NCBI GenBank assembly: GCA_910583605.1
Contig: CAJTXN010000001.1
Span: 62,001-126,000 of the forward strand
Direction of reading: 5' to 3'
DNA from: an uncultured Lachnospiraceae bacterium
Lineage (GTDB): Bacteria > Bacillota > Clostridia > Lachnospirales > Lachnospiraceae
DNA: 64,000 bases
Under the pieces are notes generated by a model, which was not told where the DNA came from, searched no databases, and was given only the letters and a program-made list of their open reading frames with translations. The position numbers were made by a program, and so were the translations under genes. Positions 17,844 to 26,468 of this stretch are shown piece after piece. Positions within the stretch are counted from its first letter, which is position 1. Each line of letters starts with the position of its first letter.

Positions 17844-19178
17844 ATGGGAACATCACTTAAGACTGATGGTTCTTCAAGAAAAAATATACTTGCATCATCT
17901 TGTATATTTATGGGATTAGGTCATATCATTTATCTTAAACAATATCTGAAAGGTGCTTTTTTTGCATTGTTAGAAATTATTGTTTTGGCAGTATCACCAA
18001 AGCTGGCCAATATGATAAAAGATATGATTGAAATCGGCAGATGGTGGGGAAGGGTACCTGGTGACCCGAATTCCGTACCAATCAGCCCGGCTTATTTCCG
18101 ATTAATTGACGGATTGATCGCATTGGTAATTGTTATATTATTTATTCTGATGTATATTGCATCTGTTAAGAGTGCTTTATCAGCATACACAGAATTTTGT
18201 CTGGATGGAAGATGCAAAAGTAATAAGGAATCATTACATGGTATTGCCGGAAAGGCATTCCCGATTGTCGGACTTTCACCGGCATTGATTCTGGTTATCT
18301 TTTTCGTTATTATTCCATTGGTATTTTCCATGTTAGTTGGTTTTACCAACTGGTCTTCCCCGAATCATCTGACACCGGGTGCTCCGGTAAACTGGGTTGG
18401 AATCAGTAATTACATAAGTATGTTCGGTGGAGATTCCACATGGACATCTGCATTTGGAAGTGTTGCAATCTGGACTCTGATCTGGGGTGTTCTTGCAACA
18501 GCAACCTGTTATTTCGGAGGAATGATTCTTGCAGTTATTCTTTATGAAACCAAACTTAAGATTGCACCGGCATTCCGGGCGATTTTAATTCTTCCGTATG
18601 CTATTCCGTCGATTCTGACCGTAAAGGTTTGGCAGAATATGCTGAATGGTTCTCAGGGAACCATTAATAAGACTTTGATGGAATTAGGTATTATCAGTGA
18701 AAATATTAATTGGTTAACGGATGAAACATTGGTAAGAGTTGTCTGTATCCTTGTTAATCTATGGGTTGGTGCTCCATATTTCATGCTTTTGATCACCGGT
18801 CAGATGACAGCTATATCCGAAGATGTATTTGAAGCGGCTACCATAGATGGAGCAAATAAATTCCAGGTATTTAAGAGCATTACATTACCGCTTGTATTAT
18901 ACCAGACCGTTCCGCTGGTTATTATGTCATTTACACATAATATCAATAACTTCGGTGCTATTTACTTCTTAACCGCCGGTGGTCCGAATACTCTGGCTTC
19001 CACGGAAACCGGGGCGGGTGCCACGGATTTGCTTGTCACGTGGATATATAAATTGACAATCGACCGACAATATTATGCAAATGCCTCGGTTTTGGCAATG
19101 TTGATATTTATTGTTCTGGCGCCATTTGCTATATGGAACTTTAGGCAGACAAAATCGTTTAAGGAGGGTGAATTATAA
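17844..19178 (+). CDS. malF: Sugar ABC transporter permease, MalF/MdxF type
   Basis: This is one of two membrane subunits of the sugar importer. The 444-residue protein has an N-terminal extension with about three hydrophobic segments before the six-helix permease core, as in Firmicutes MdxF and GanP. The cytoplasmic EAA loop that contacts the ATPase reads EAATIDGANKFQVFKSITLPL. The extracellular WSSPNHLTPGAPVNWVG segment is a short P-domain. AGATAGGTGAG precedes the ATG. Its stop overlaps the start of the next permease by 1 nt (TAATG). Maltodextrin specificity is inferred from family resemblance. Confidence 0.9.
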   Translation: MGTSLKTDGSSRKNILASSCIFMGLGHIIYLKQYLKGAFFALLEIIVLAVSPKLANMIKDMIEIGRWWGRVPGDPNSVPISPAYFRLIDGLIALVIVILFILMYIASVKSALSAYTEFCLDGRCKSNKESLHGIAGKAFPIVGLSPALILVIFFVIIPLVFSMLVGFTNWSSPNHLTPGAPVNWVGISNYISMFGGDSTWTSAFGSVAIWTLIWGVLATATCYFGGMILAVILYETKLKIAPAFRAILILPYAIPSILTVKVWQNMLNGSQGTINKTLMELGIISENINWLTDETLVRVVCILVNLWVGAPYFMLLITGQMTAISEDVFEAATIDGANKFQVFKSITLPLVLYQTVPLVIMSFTHNINNFGAIYFLTAGGPNTLASTETGAGATDLLVTWIYKLTIDRQYYANASVLAMLIFIVLAPFAIWNFRQTKSFKEGEL

Positions 19179-20017
19179 TGCGTGGTACAACAAAAAGCAA
19201 AATTGTTCAAGTTATGTTCGTATTGTTTTTAACAATAGCCTCCTTAGTAGTTTTATATCCTATTGTATATGTTATTAGTACGGCATTTTCACCATTGAAC
19301 ACTGCAACACAGGCATCAATTATGCCGTTTTCAGATGGTTTCTCTCTGAGACAGTTTGATAAGCTGATTAATGAAACAAATTTCATTTACTGGTTTGAAA
19401 ACACATTAATCGTAGCTGCTGCTACAACTCTGTGTACAGTAATTGTTTGTTCGTTATCTGCATATATCTTTTCAAGATTCCGTTTTGCATTCAGAAAAAG
19501 TATGATGATGGCGATGCTGGTTCTTCAGATTTTCCCGTCCTTCGTAGGAATGCAGGCGTTATATGTAATCGCTGACAGAATTGGTGCCCACGACCAGTTA
19601 TGGGGTTTGGTATTAATCTATGCAGCAGGTAATATACCATATAATACATGGCTGATGAAGAGTTATGTAGATACGGTTCCAAAGGCTTTGGATGAGGCAG
19701 CAAGAATTGACGGTGCAAACCACTTTACGATTTTCTTCCGTGTGGTTATGCCTATTCTTCGTCCTATGATAATCTTCCTGGCAATCACCAGTTTTACCGG
19801 TCCGTGGATGGATTACATTTACCCGAAGCTGTTACTTGGTACACCAACAAAATATACACTTGGTACCGGACTTATTACATTTATCGACGGAACCAGAATT
19901 CAGTTTACAACGTTTGCCGCTGGTGCGGTTACAGTAGCAATTCCTTTCGTTATTCTTTTTGTATTATCACAGAAAGCAATGGTTACCGGACTTGGCGGTG
20001 CGGCCGTAAAGGAATAA
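19178..20017 (+). CDS. malG: Sugar ABC transporter permease, MalG type
   Basis: This is the second membrane subunit of the importer, with 279 residues and six predicted helices. The EAA loop is EAARIDGANHFTIFFRVVMPI. AAGGAGGG (19161-19168) lies inside the end of malF, and the ATG shares one base with the malF stop, so translation is coupled. No ATP-binding subunit, glycosidase or regulator follows. The importer must borrow a shared ATPase (MsmK-type) encoded elsewhere. A terminator at 20039-20071 closes the operon. Confidence 0.92.
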   Translation: MRGTTKSKIVQVMFVLFLTIASLVVLYPIVYVISTAFSPLNTATQASIMPFSDGFSLRQFDKLINETNFIYWFENTLIVAAATTLCTVIVCSLSAYIFSRFRFAFRKSMMMAMLVLQIFPSFVGMQALYVIADRIGAHDQLWGLVLIYAAGNIPYNTWLMKSYVDTVPKALDEAARIDGANHFTIFFRVVMPILRPMIIFLAITSFTGPWMDYIYPKLLLGTPTKYTLGTGLITFIDGTRIQFTTFAAGAVTVAIPFVILFVLSQKAMVTGLGGAAVKE

Positions 20018-20038
20018 TCAATCTGAATAAAATAGTTG

Positions 20039-20071
20039 TCCTGTTGCGTATGAGGCGCAGCAGGATTTTTT
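20039..20071 (+). terminator. Terminator of the sugar importer operon
   Basis: A 10-bp stem (20039-20048 with 20056-20065, one wobble) is followed by six T residues. Confidence 0.88.
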
Positions 20072-20165
20072 GTGGATTATTTCAGGATGATTGAAAATAA
20101 TAGGAACCGTGTTATTGGATATAATAAGGTTAATTATAATTGTATGGAAAGGGAAGTGAATATTT

Positions 20166-21095
20166 GTGGAAATTCTGCAACAAATGATAGTTTTGTTTAT
20201 TATAATGGGAATTGGACTTGCTGCATATAAGAGTAATATTATTACATCGGAAACCAGGGGAAAGCTGTCATCCATTGTTGTAAACATTGCAAATCCGGCA
20301 TTGATTTTATCCTCAGTATCAGGAGAAGCCGTTAATATAAAAAATATGGAATTATTGAAAACACTTGGAATTGCCGTAATCGTATATCTCATACTGATCA
20401 TTTTAGCTGCGGTTATTCCTGCGCTCATTGGAACAGAGCCATCGTCCCGGGGAGTTTACAGCGCAATGACCGTATTTTCCAATATCGGTTTTATGGGATT
20501 TCCGATCATATCAGAAATCTATGGAAATGAAGCGTTGCTATATGGTTCTATATTTTTGCTACCCTATAATATTTTAATCTATACGTATGGAATAAGCCTG
20601 ATGGATAAAGGAGAGAACAAAGAGAAAGGACCGGGAATCCAATGGAGAAAGATATTTAATAACGGTGTCATTGCCTGTATGTTAACGCTTATTTTGTTTT
20701 TTACAAAAATTCCGGTTCCTTATGTGGCGGCTAAAACCATTGAAATGGTCAGCAGTCTGACGGCACCGCTGAGCATGATGGTAATCGGGGCATCGTTAGC
20801 GGTTATTTCTGTCAAAGAAATGATAACGGATAGAAAAATGCTCCTGTTTGTGGTTATCCGTCAGTTTATTCTGCCAATTACACTGAGTCTGTTGGTTTTT
20901 TCCGTTTTATCCAATCAGCTGCTCTGTGGAGTATGCATGATAATGTTAAGTACACCGGTAGGCTCCATGACATCCATGCTAGCGGAGGAATATAACGGAA
21001 ATTATGAACTTGCTTCTAAAGGTGTTGCTATTACTACTATAGTATCAGTTATTTCTCTGCCGGTAGTTTCATATATTGTAAATTTTGTATTTTAG
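20166..21095 (+). CDS. AEC family transporter (auxin efflux carrier type permease)
   Basis: This is a 309-residue membrane protein with about ten hydrophobic helices arranged as an inverted 5+5 repeat. The motif segments VNIANPALILSSVSG, SNIGFMGFPIISEIYG and LSTPVGSMTSMLAEEY are typical of the AEC family, whose bacterial members move dicarboxylates, malonate or amino acids. GTG at 20166 is taken as the start; AAAGGG lies about 12 nt upstream. It stands alone between two terminated units, so its substrate is not indicated by context. Confidence 0.88.
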   Translation: MEILQQMIVLFIIMGIGLAAYKSNIITSETRGKLSSIVVNIANPALILSSVSGEAVNIKNMELLKTLGIAVIVYLILIILAAVIPALIGTEPSSRGVYSAMTVFSNIGFMGFPIISEIYGNEALLYGSIFLLPYNILIYTYGISLMDKGENKEKGPGIQWRKIFNNGVIACMLTLILFFTKIPVPYVAAKTIEMVSSLTAPLSMMVIGASLAVISVKEMITDRKMLLFVVIRQFILPITLSLLVFSVLSNQLLCGVCMIMLSTPVGSMTSMLAEEYNGNYELASKGVAITTIVSVISLPVVSYIVNFVF

Positions 21096-21188
21096 AATCA
21101 AGTTTTTGAATAAAATATAAAATTAATACTGGATTTTTTTTGATATTTCTAGTATTATGGATAAGAGTATATGAGGAAAGGAGGGAGA

Positions 21189-21971
21189 ATGGTGTTTGGA
21201 TTTTGGAAAAATGGCAAAATACCTACTGCGGCAGTATTTGTGGATTATGAGCATTGGTATTATGGATATAGAAATAGTTTTCAGATGAAACCAAATATTG
21301 AGGAATGGGTGAAAGAATTGGAAAATGAGTATGTCATCAGTAACTTATCAGTATTTGGGGATTTTTCAAGGTATAATATTGGTATGGATATGGACCGGTT
21401 AAAAGGAATAACAAAGAATGTTGTTCATACGGCAAGTGATAAAAGCGGAGTTGACAAAGATTTTACAGATGTAATTATTTTGGATGCCATATACAGAAGC
21501 GCGGCTAAGAAGAAAAGCCCCGATGTGTATGTTTTATTTACCGGAGATGCTCATTTTACAAAAGTAGTACAATATTTAAAAGAGAAAAATAAAAAGGTTG
21601 TTATATATGGAGTAAAATATGGATTCAGTAACCAGTTAAAATCAGAAGCAACCAGTTATGTTGAAATGCCGCGGAAGTCTCAGGAAAAAAATCACTATAA
21701 TGATTTGATTCTGACAAGCCTTGCCAGACTGAGGCATAAGCCAAGAACTATGGTTACATATTGGAAGACCATAAACAGTGTGGCTGATTATAATCATGTT
21801 CCGAATGATAAAGTTAAGGCAGCATTGGATAATCTGCTGAAGCAGAAATATTTATATATTGAAGAAGAAATCGGATACAGTGGACAGATTATATCTGTTT
21901 TAAAAGCAGACTGGAGCAGACTGGCAACCGATGGATTATGGTATGATAAAACAAATGAAATATCTTCTTAG
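21189..21971 (+). CDS. NYN-domain (PIN-like) protein, probable RNA nuclease
   Basis: The first 155 residues form a NYN/LabA-type PIN-like domain. Conserved acidic positions are visible in AAVFVDYEHW, SGVDKDFTDVIILDAIY and LFTGDAHFTKVVQYL, the expected metal-binding aspartates. Residues about 175-240 look like a winged-helix RNA/DNA-binding tail (SLARLRHKPRTMVTYWKTINSV). AAAGGAGGG (21177-21185) sits 3 nt before the ATG at 21189 and 6 nt before an adjacent GTG at 21192. The gene is single and ended by a strong hairpin. RNase activity is inferred from the family. Confidence 0.82.
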   Translation: MVFGFWKNGKIPTAAVFVDYEHWYYGYRNSFQMKPNIEEWVKELENEYVISNLSVFGDFSRYNIGMDMDRLKGITKNVVHTASDKSGVDKDFTDVIILDAIYRSAAKKKSPDVYVLFTGDAHFTKVVQYLKEKNKKVVIYGVKYGFSNQLKSEATSYVEMPRKSQEKNHYNDLILTSLARLRHKPRTMVTYWKTINSVADYNHVPNDKVKAALDNLLKQKYLYIEEEIGYSGQIISVLKADWSRLATDGLWYDKTNEISS

Positions 21972-22028
21972 AGATGACAGATATAGAAAACGGAATGTTT
22001 AAAATATAAATTATTTTATATAGAATAT

Positions 22029-22072
22029 AAAAGACGCTTTTCAATCAGAATACTGATGAAAAGCGTCTTTTT
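22029..22072 (+). terminator. Terminator after the NYN gene
   Basis: A stem of AAGACGCTTTTC with GAAAAGCGTCTT, extended by ATCAG/CTGAT, is followed by a T-tract. Confidence 0.85.
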
Positions 22073-22168
22073 ACAGAAATGAATGGAATCGGAAGAATTC
22101 AGGGATAATATGAATAAGTTTATGATTAACCGGCAGAAGCTGCCGGGATTAATAGAGAGGACTTTTCC

Positions 22169-22741
22169 ATGCAAATTGATACCAGAAAAGCAGAATTACA
22201 GATTGTTTTTCAATGTGCTCCCTTATTATCGGGACTGAAAATATCCAATCTTCTCATTATAGATGAGTGCTTGTCGGAGGCAGTTGTGCAGATATTAAGT
22301 GTTACGGATATATCCATATACTGGCTGGTCTGCAGTCGAAACAGATTGTCTTTTTTATTGTATAAAGATAAAGAACTAAATGATTATTTATTGCGGAATG
22401 ATGTAAATCAAATGCTGGACCAAAATGGATATGGAGGTTTGGGTGTGGAACAGGCATTACAGCTTTTATCAGGAAGATATCGCTGCTATATGGAAAAAAA
22501 GGGAGATTTTCCTCATGAAATAGGATTATTTCTGGGTTATCCGGTAGAGGATGTGAAAGGATTTATTAAAAACAGAGGAAAAAACTGTTTATATAGCGGA
22601 TATTGGAAAGTATATGGAAAGATGGCTGAAAAGGCAAAATTGTTTGAACGGTTTGATTATGTTCGGGAATTAATGGTTCTGTTAGTTTATCACGGAGCAG
22701 AGTTATCGGAAATTATAGATATTTTTCATTCAATAAATTAA
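22169..22741 (+). CDS. DUF3793 family protein
   Basis: This is a 190-residue soluble protein of the Clostridia-restricted DUF3793 family. Its diagnostic stretch FPHEIGLFLGYPVEDVKGFIKN is followed by NCLYSGYWKVYG. It has no signal peptide or membrane segment. Biochemical function is unknown. Members often sit near ferrous iron uptake or flavodoxin genes, and here it directly precedes feoA. The promoter at 22772 lies after its stop, so it is transcribed separately from feo. Confidence 0.8.
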   Translation: MQIDTRKAELQIVFQCAPLLSGLKISNLLIIDECLSEAVVQILSVTDISIYWLVCSRNRLSFLLYKDKELNDYLLRNDVNQMLDQNGYGGLGVEQALQLLSGRYRCYMEKKGDFPHEIGLFLGYPVEDVKGFIKNRGKNCLYSGYWKVYGKMAEKAKLFERFDYVRELMVLLVYHGAELSEIIDIFHSIN

Positions 22742-22771
22742 ATGATTTTGTAAATAAAATCCAAAATGTTC

Positions 22772-22800
22772 TTGACAACTAACATTGGTAAGTATATACT
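22772..22800 (+). promoter_or_regulatory. Promoter of the feoA-feoA-feoB operon
   Basis: Consensus TTGACA (22772-22777), 17 nt, TATACT (22795-22800). Confidence 0.8.
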
Positions 22801-22802
22801 AA
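22789..22802. promoter_or_regulatory. Dyad overlapping the feo -10 box (TAAGT-N4-ACTAA)
   Basis: A 5-4-5 dyad TAAGTATATACTAA covers the -10 box. The same architecture recurs before feoB at 23315-23328, suggesting an operator for an iron-responsive repressor. Confidence 0.4.
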
Positions 22803-22855
22803 CTATTGAAAATAGATAATTTATGCAGGTATGATGATAGAAAGAGGATGATAGG

Positions 22856-23065
22856 ATGCCATTATCAATGGTTAAAGAAGGGGAGCCAAATATTATTAAA
22901 AGGGTAAGCGGAAAAGATGAAACCCGTAAATTTCTGGAAAATCTTGGATTTGTAAAAGGAAGTACGGTAACCGTCATTTCTCAGATTGGTGGAAATATGA
23001 TTGTAAATATCAAAGATTCCAGAGTAGCCATAGGAAAAGATATGGCAAATAAGATAATGGTATAG
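22856..23065 (+). CDS. feoA: Ferrous iron transport protein A (first copy)
   Basis: FeoA is a small SH3-fold cytoplasmic protein that assists FeoB. This 69-residue copy has the conserved LENLGFVKGSTVTVISQIGGNMIVNIKDSRVAIGKDMANKI pattern. AGAGGATGATAGG precedes the ATG at 22856. The second feoA begins 12 nt downstream. The upstream promoter is strong and overlaps a dyad that could be a repressor site. Confidence 0.92.
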   Translation: MPLSMVKEGEPNIIKRVSGKDETRKFLENLGFVKGSTVTVISQIGGNMIVNIKDSRVAIGKDMANKIMV

Positions 23066-23077
23066 GAGGAAAGTTTT

Positions 23078-23299
23078 ATGAAAACGCTTAAAGATGTTGC
23101 CTGCGGGCAGACCGTTCAGGTGAAAAAGTTAACTGGGGAAGGTCCGGTAAAACGAAGAATTATGGATATGGGGATTACAAAAGGAATTAATATATTTGTG
23201 AGAAAAGTGGCGCCGCTGGGTGACCCGCTGGAAATAACCGTAAGGGGATATGAGTTGTCGCTGAGGAAAGCAGATGCAGAAATGATTGAAGTGGAATAA
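23078..23299 (+). CDS. feoA: Ferrous iron transport protein A (second copy)
   Basis: This is a second, diverged 73-residue FeoA domain protein. It carries the more canonical signature RRIMDMGITKGINIFVRKVAPLGDPLEITVRGYELSLRKADAEMI. AGGAGG lies a few bases before the ATG. Having two separate FeoA proteins before FeoB is common in Clostridia. The two copies share only the FeoA pattern, so they are probably not interchangeable. Confidence 0.93.
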   Translation: MKTLKDVACGQTVQVKKLTGEGPVKRRIMDMGITKGINIFVRKVAPLGDPLEITVRGYELSLRKADAEMIEVE

Positions 23300-23314
23300 T
23301 TTTTTGTTCAATGG

Positions 23315-23328
23315 TTAGTTGCGACTAA
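23315..23328. promoter_or_regulatory. Dyad before feoB (TTAGT-N4-ACTAA)
   Basis: A perfect 5-bp dyad with a 4-nt centre lies in the 81-nt feoA-feoB spacer. It matches the arms of the dyad at the feo promoter. Confidence 0.35.
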
Positions 23329-23380
23329 TAAAAAGTAGATATACAAAACTAAAAAATTGAGGAAGAAAAGGAGCGGGAAA

Positions 23381-25801
23381 ATGTCAATAAAGATTGCATT
23401 AGCAGGTAACCCGAACTGCGGTAAAACAACATTGTTTAATGCCCTGACAGGTTCGAATCAGTTTGTGGGAAACTGGCCGGGCGTAACGGTAGAGAAAAAG
23501 GAAGGCCGGTTAAAAGGACAGAAAGATGTTATAATCATGGATTTGCCGGGAATTTATTCGTTATCTCCATATACATTGGAAGAAGTAGTGGCAAGAAATT
23601 ATCTGATCAACGAAAGACCGGATGTCATTATTAATATTGTGGACGGTACCAATATTGAAAGGAATTTATATTTAACAACACAGTTGATGGAACTTGGAAT
23701 TCCGGTCATCATGGCAGTAAATATGACGGATTTGCTTGAAAAAAACGGGGATAGAATACATATAGAGCAATTAAGCGGTAAACTTGGTTGTGAAGTGGTA
23801 GGAATTTCTGCATTAAAAGGAACCGGAATAATGGAAGCGGCAGAAAAAGCAGTTGCTTTGGCACGGAAGAAAAAAGCAGCAGTGCCGGTTCACAGATTTG
23901 CATCCGGTGTGGAATCGGTTATAGAGGCGGTAGAAGAAAAACTGGGATCCGATATTTTAGAAGAACAGAAACGCTTTTTTGCAATTAAATTATTGGAAAA
24001 AGATGATAAAATATCTGCCCAGATGGAGGAGGTACCGGACATATCATCAGAAATTAAAACATTGGAAGATGAATTTGATGATGATACGGAAAGTATTATT
24101 ACAAATGAAAGATATGAGTATATTTCTTCAATTATCGGAGAGTGCTGTGTAAAGAGCAATAAAAAGAAATTATCAACCTCAGATAAAATTGACCGGGTAG
24201 TAACAAACCGATGGCTGGCATTGCCGATTTTTGCAGCAGTTATGATTTTGGTATATTATATTTCGGTAACGACCGTGGGTACATGGGTGACAGACTGGAC
24301 GAATGATGGATTCTTTGGCGATGGCTGGCATTTGTTTGGCATTGGTTCCGGCGAATATGATGATGATATGACGGAATATGCAATTGAGCATATATGGACC
24401 AACGAACTTAAAGTGACAGTAAATCAGGCAGTAGAAGCCGATGTAATTGGCGCAGAAGATATTATGGGTGCCATTGAAGATGAGGATTATGAAGCTTTTG
24501 ATGAAGCCGTTGGTTTTTATGGTGATTCTCTTGCAGAAGAGGGATATGATATCTCAGAATATTTAGAAGAGTCCTTAGGTACTGAAGATGATCCAAATCC
24601 GGAAGTTCCGGACACAGCAGATTATGGCGTCTGGGTACCGGGTATTCCGGTATTTGCAGAAAAGGGACTGGATGCAGTGAATTGCGCCGATTGGCTGAAA
24701 GGATTGATTCTGGACGGTATTGTAGCCGGTGTCGGTGCGGTTCTTGGTTTTGTTCCGCAGATGCTTGTGTTGTTTATTTTCCTTGCATTTTTGGAAGCAT
24801 GCGGTTATATGGCGCGTGTAGCATTTATTATGGACCGGATTTTCAGAAAATTTGGACTTTCCGGTAAATCATTTATTCCAATGCTGGTAGGAACCGGATG
24901 CGGTGTTCCCGGTGTAATGGCATCCCGTACCATTGAAAATGACCGCGACCGCAAGATGACAATTATGACAACAACATTTATTCCATGCGGTGCGAAACTT
25001 CCGATTATTGCATTGATTACAGCAGCATTGTTTGGCGGTGCATGGTGGGTTGCTCCAAGTGCATATTTTGTTGGTATTGCAGCAATTGTATTTTCCGGTA
25101 TTATTTTAAAGAAAACAAAGATGTTTGCCGGAGACCCTGCTCCGTTTGTAATGGAACTTCCGGCATATCATCTGCCGACGGTTGGGAATGTATTGCGTTC
25201 TATGTGGGAACGCGGATGGTCCTTTATTAAGAAGGCAGGTACCATTATTCTGTTGTCATCTATCCTGATTTGGGCAGGTTCCTGCTTTGGTTCAACCGGC
25301 AGCGGATTTGGATTCAGCGCGGATATGGAATTGAACGACAGTATATTAGGACATATTGCAAATGGTATTAAGTGGATATTTGCACCGCTTGGATTTGGAG
25401 AAATTACAGCAACGATCGCTACCGTAATGGGTCTGGTTGCAAAAGAAGAAGTTGTTGGTGTATTTGGCGTTCTTGATTTTGAAGGATTAACACAGATAGC
25501 AGGATATTCCTTCCTTGTATTTAATCTTCTCTGTGCACCTTGTTTTGCAGCAATGGGTGCAATTAAGAGAGAAATGAATAATATCAGATGGTTTTGGTTT
25601 GCCATTGGATATCAGACAATTTTTGCTTATATAGTATCCCTTTGTGTATATCAGATTGGAATGCTGATTATTGAAGGAACCTTTGGCATTGGAACGGTTG
25701 CAGCCTTCCTGTTGGTAATCGGATTTATTTATCTTCTGTTCCGGCCATATAAAGAAAGCAAGACATTAAAAGTAAATATGAAGAAAATAGCTGGAGCATA
25801 A
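23381..25801 (+). CDS. feoB: Ferrous iron transporter FeoB
   Basis: This is the GTP-gated inner membrane ferrous iron importer. The N-terminal G domain shows G1 GNPNCGKT (residues 9-16), G3 DLPG and G4 NMTD. It is followed by the GDI helical domain and a polytopic membrane part with the two gate motifs EACGYMARVAFIMDR...VGTGCGVPG and FIPCGAKLPII...APCFAAMGA. The ATG at 23381 follows AAAAGGAGCGGG by 7 nt and yields 806 residues, longer than the usual 700 or so. The extra length comes mainly from an acidic, extracellular-type insertion at about residues 307-427 between the first two membrane segments. Confidence 0.95.
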   Translation: MSIKIALAGNPNCGKTTLFNALTGSNQFVGNWPGVTVEKKEGRLKGQKDVIIMDLPGIYSLSPYTLEEVVARNYLINERPDVIINIVDGTNIERNLYLTTQLMELGIPVIMAVNMTDLLEKNGDRIHIEQLSGKLGCEVVGISALKGTGIMEAAEKAVALARKKKAAVPVHRFASGVESVIEAVEEKLGSDILEEQKRFFAIKLLEKDDKISAQMEEVPDISSEIKTLEDEFDDDTESIITNERYEYISSIIGECCVKSNKKKLSTSDKIDRVVTNRWLALPIFAAVMILVYYISVTTVGTWVTDWTNDGFFGDGWHLFGIGSGEYDDDMTEYAIEHIWTNELKVTVNQAVEADVIGAEDIMGAIEDEDYEAFDEAVGFYGDSLAEEGYDISEYLEESLGTEDDPNPEVPDTADYGVWVPGIPVFAEKGLDAVNCADWLKGLILDGIVAGVGAVLGFVPQMLVLFIFLAFLEACGYMARVAFIMDRIFRKFGLSGKSFIPMLVGTGCGVPGVMASRTIENDRDRKMTIMTTTFIPCGAKLPIIALITAALFGGAWWVAPSAYFVGIAAIVFSGIILKKTKMFAGDPAPFVMELPAYHLPTVGNVLRSMWERGWSFIKKAGTIILLSSILIWAGSCFGSTGSGFGFSADMELNDSILGHIANGIKWIFAPLGFGEITATIATVMGLVAKEEVVGVFGVLDFEGLTQIAGYSFLVFNLLCAPCFAAMGAIKREMNNIRWFWFAIGYQTIFAYIVSLCVYQIGMLIIEGTFGIGTVAAFLLVIGFIYLLFRPYKESKTLKVNMKKIAGA

Positions 25802-25823
25802 GAAACAGTCCGGCAGAACGATT

Positions 25824-25860
25824 GAGGACCGGTATTTGAAAAAATCCGGTCTTCTTTTTT
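25824..25860 (+). terminator. Terminator of the feo operon
   Basis: A 9-bp stem (25824-25832 with 25846-25854, one wobble) is followed by six T residues. Confidence 0.85.
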
Positions 25861-25904
25861 GAATCAGTAAAGGGTGGACAGATTCTTTAATTGGAGGAAT
25901 AGAA

Positions 25905-26381
25905 ATGATGCAAAAACAGGAAAAAAAGAATATATGTGAGTCTGTCGGGTATCACAGAACACAGTTGCAGAAAGAAATCATTTTACAAAAACTAAAGGAA
26001 CAAGGCTGTAGAATTACAAAACAGAGACTTATGCTTTTGGATATTATTCTGCAGGAAGAGTGTTCGTGCTGTAAAGAACTGTACTATATAGCATCCAAGC
26101 GGGATGAGAAAATAGGTTCTGCTACTGTTTACCGAATGATAAATACGTTAGAAGAAATTGGTGCCATTAGTAGAAAAAATATGTATAAGATTGCCTGCTG
26201 TGCCGAATGTGAAATTGAAAATGCATGTACGGTTGAATTTGATGATGGTACGGTTATGGAATTATCAGCCACAAAATGGAACCGGGTGATTCGGGAAGGA
26301 TTGACAGCCTGTGGTTATTCTGATGGAAAAAGTGTATGCAGTGTCAGTACGAAGCCGTGTAGATGTGCAGATTTAAAATGA
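25905..26381 (+). CDS. Fur-family transcriptional regulator with Cys-rich C-terminus
   Basis: The N-terminal two thirds is a Fur-type winged helix: GCRITKQRLMLLDIIL, then the recognition helix region IGSATVYRMINTLEEIG. Instead of the usual His-rich dimerisation domain with paired CxxC, the C-terminal 60 residues carry CCAECEIENAC, TACGYSDGKSVCSV and PCRCADLK, with no HHH cluster. GGAGG (25893-25897) is 7 nt from the ATG at 25905. It lies between feoB and the P-type ATPase operon and is the natural candidate regulator of both. Metal specificity cannot be assigned. Confidence 0.82.
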   Translation: MMQKQEKKNICESVGYHRTQLQKEIILQKLKEQGCRITKQRLMLLDIILQEECSCCKELYYIASKRDEKIGSATVYRMINTLEEIGAISRKNMYKIACCAECEIENACTVEFDDGTVMELSATKWNRVIREGLTACGYSDGKSVCSVSTKPCRCADLK

Positions 26382-26408
26382 TGTATGTTAAAGTTCCATA
26401 ATGTATTT

Positions 26409-26425
26409 TTGATAAAATTTATCAA
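26409..26425. promoter_or_regulatory. Fur-box-like 7-1-7 palindrome
   Basis: TTGATAAAATTTATCAA is an 8-1-8 palindrome. Its inner 7-1-7 (TGATAAA-N-TTTATCA) differs from the classical Fur box TGATAAT-N-ATTATCA by one base per arm. It sits upstream of the P-type ATPase operon promoter. Confidence 0.5.
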
Positions 26426-26439
26426 TTACAGAGAAAAAC

Positions 26440-26468
26440 TGGAAAAATTAAATGCAAAAATATATAAT
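26440..26468 (+). promoter_or_regulatory. Promoter of the microprotein-DUF6110-P-type ATPase operon
   Basis: TGGAAA (26440-26445), 17 nt, consensus TATAAT (26463-26468). An 11-bp inverted repeat (26381-26391 with 26471-26481) flanks this spacer. Confidence 0.6.

Noticed and set aside
20120..20140. A promoter for the AEC transporter based on two TATAAT-like boxes
   Set aside because: No -35 box lies at a 16-18 nt distance from either.
26409..26425. Reading the palindrome as an FNR or Rex site
   Set aside because: The TTGAT/ATCAA arms are 7 nt apart instead of FNR's 4, and Rex sites have TTGTTAA arms. The 7-1-7 Fur-type reading fits better.
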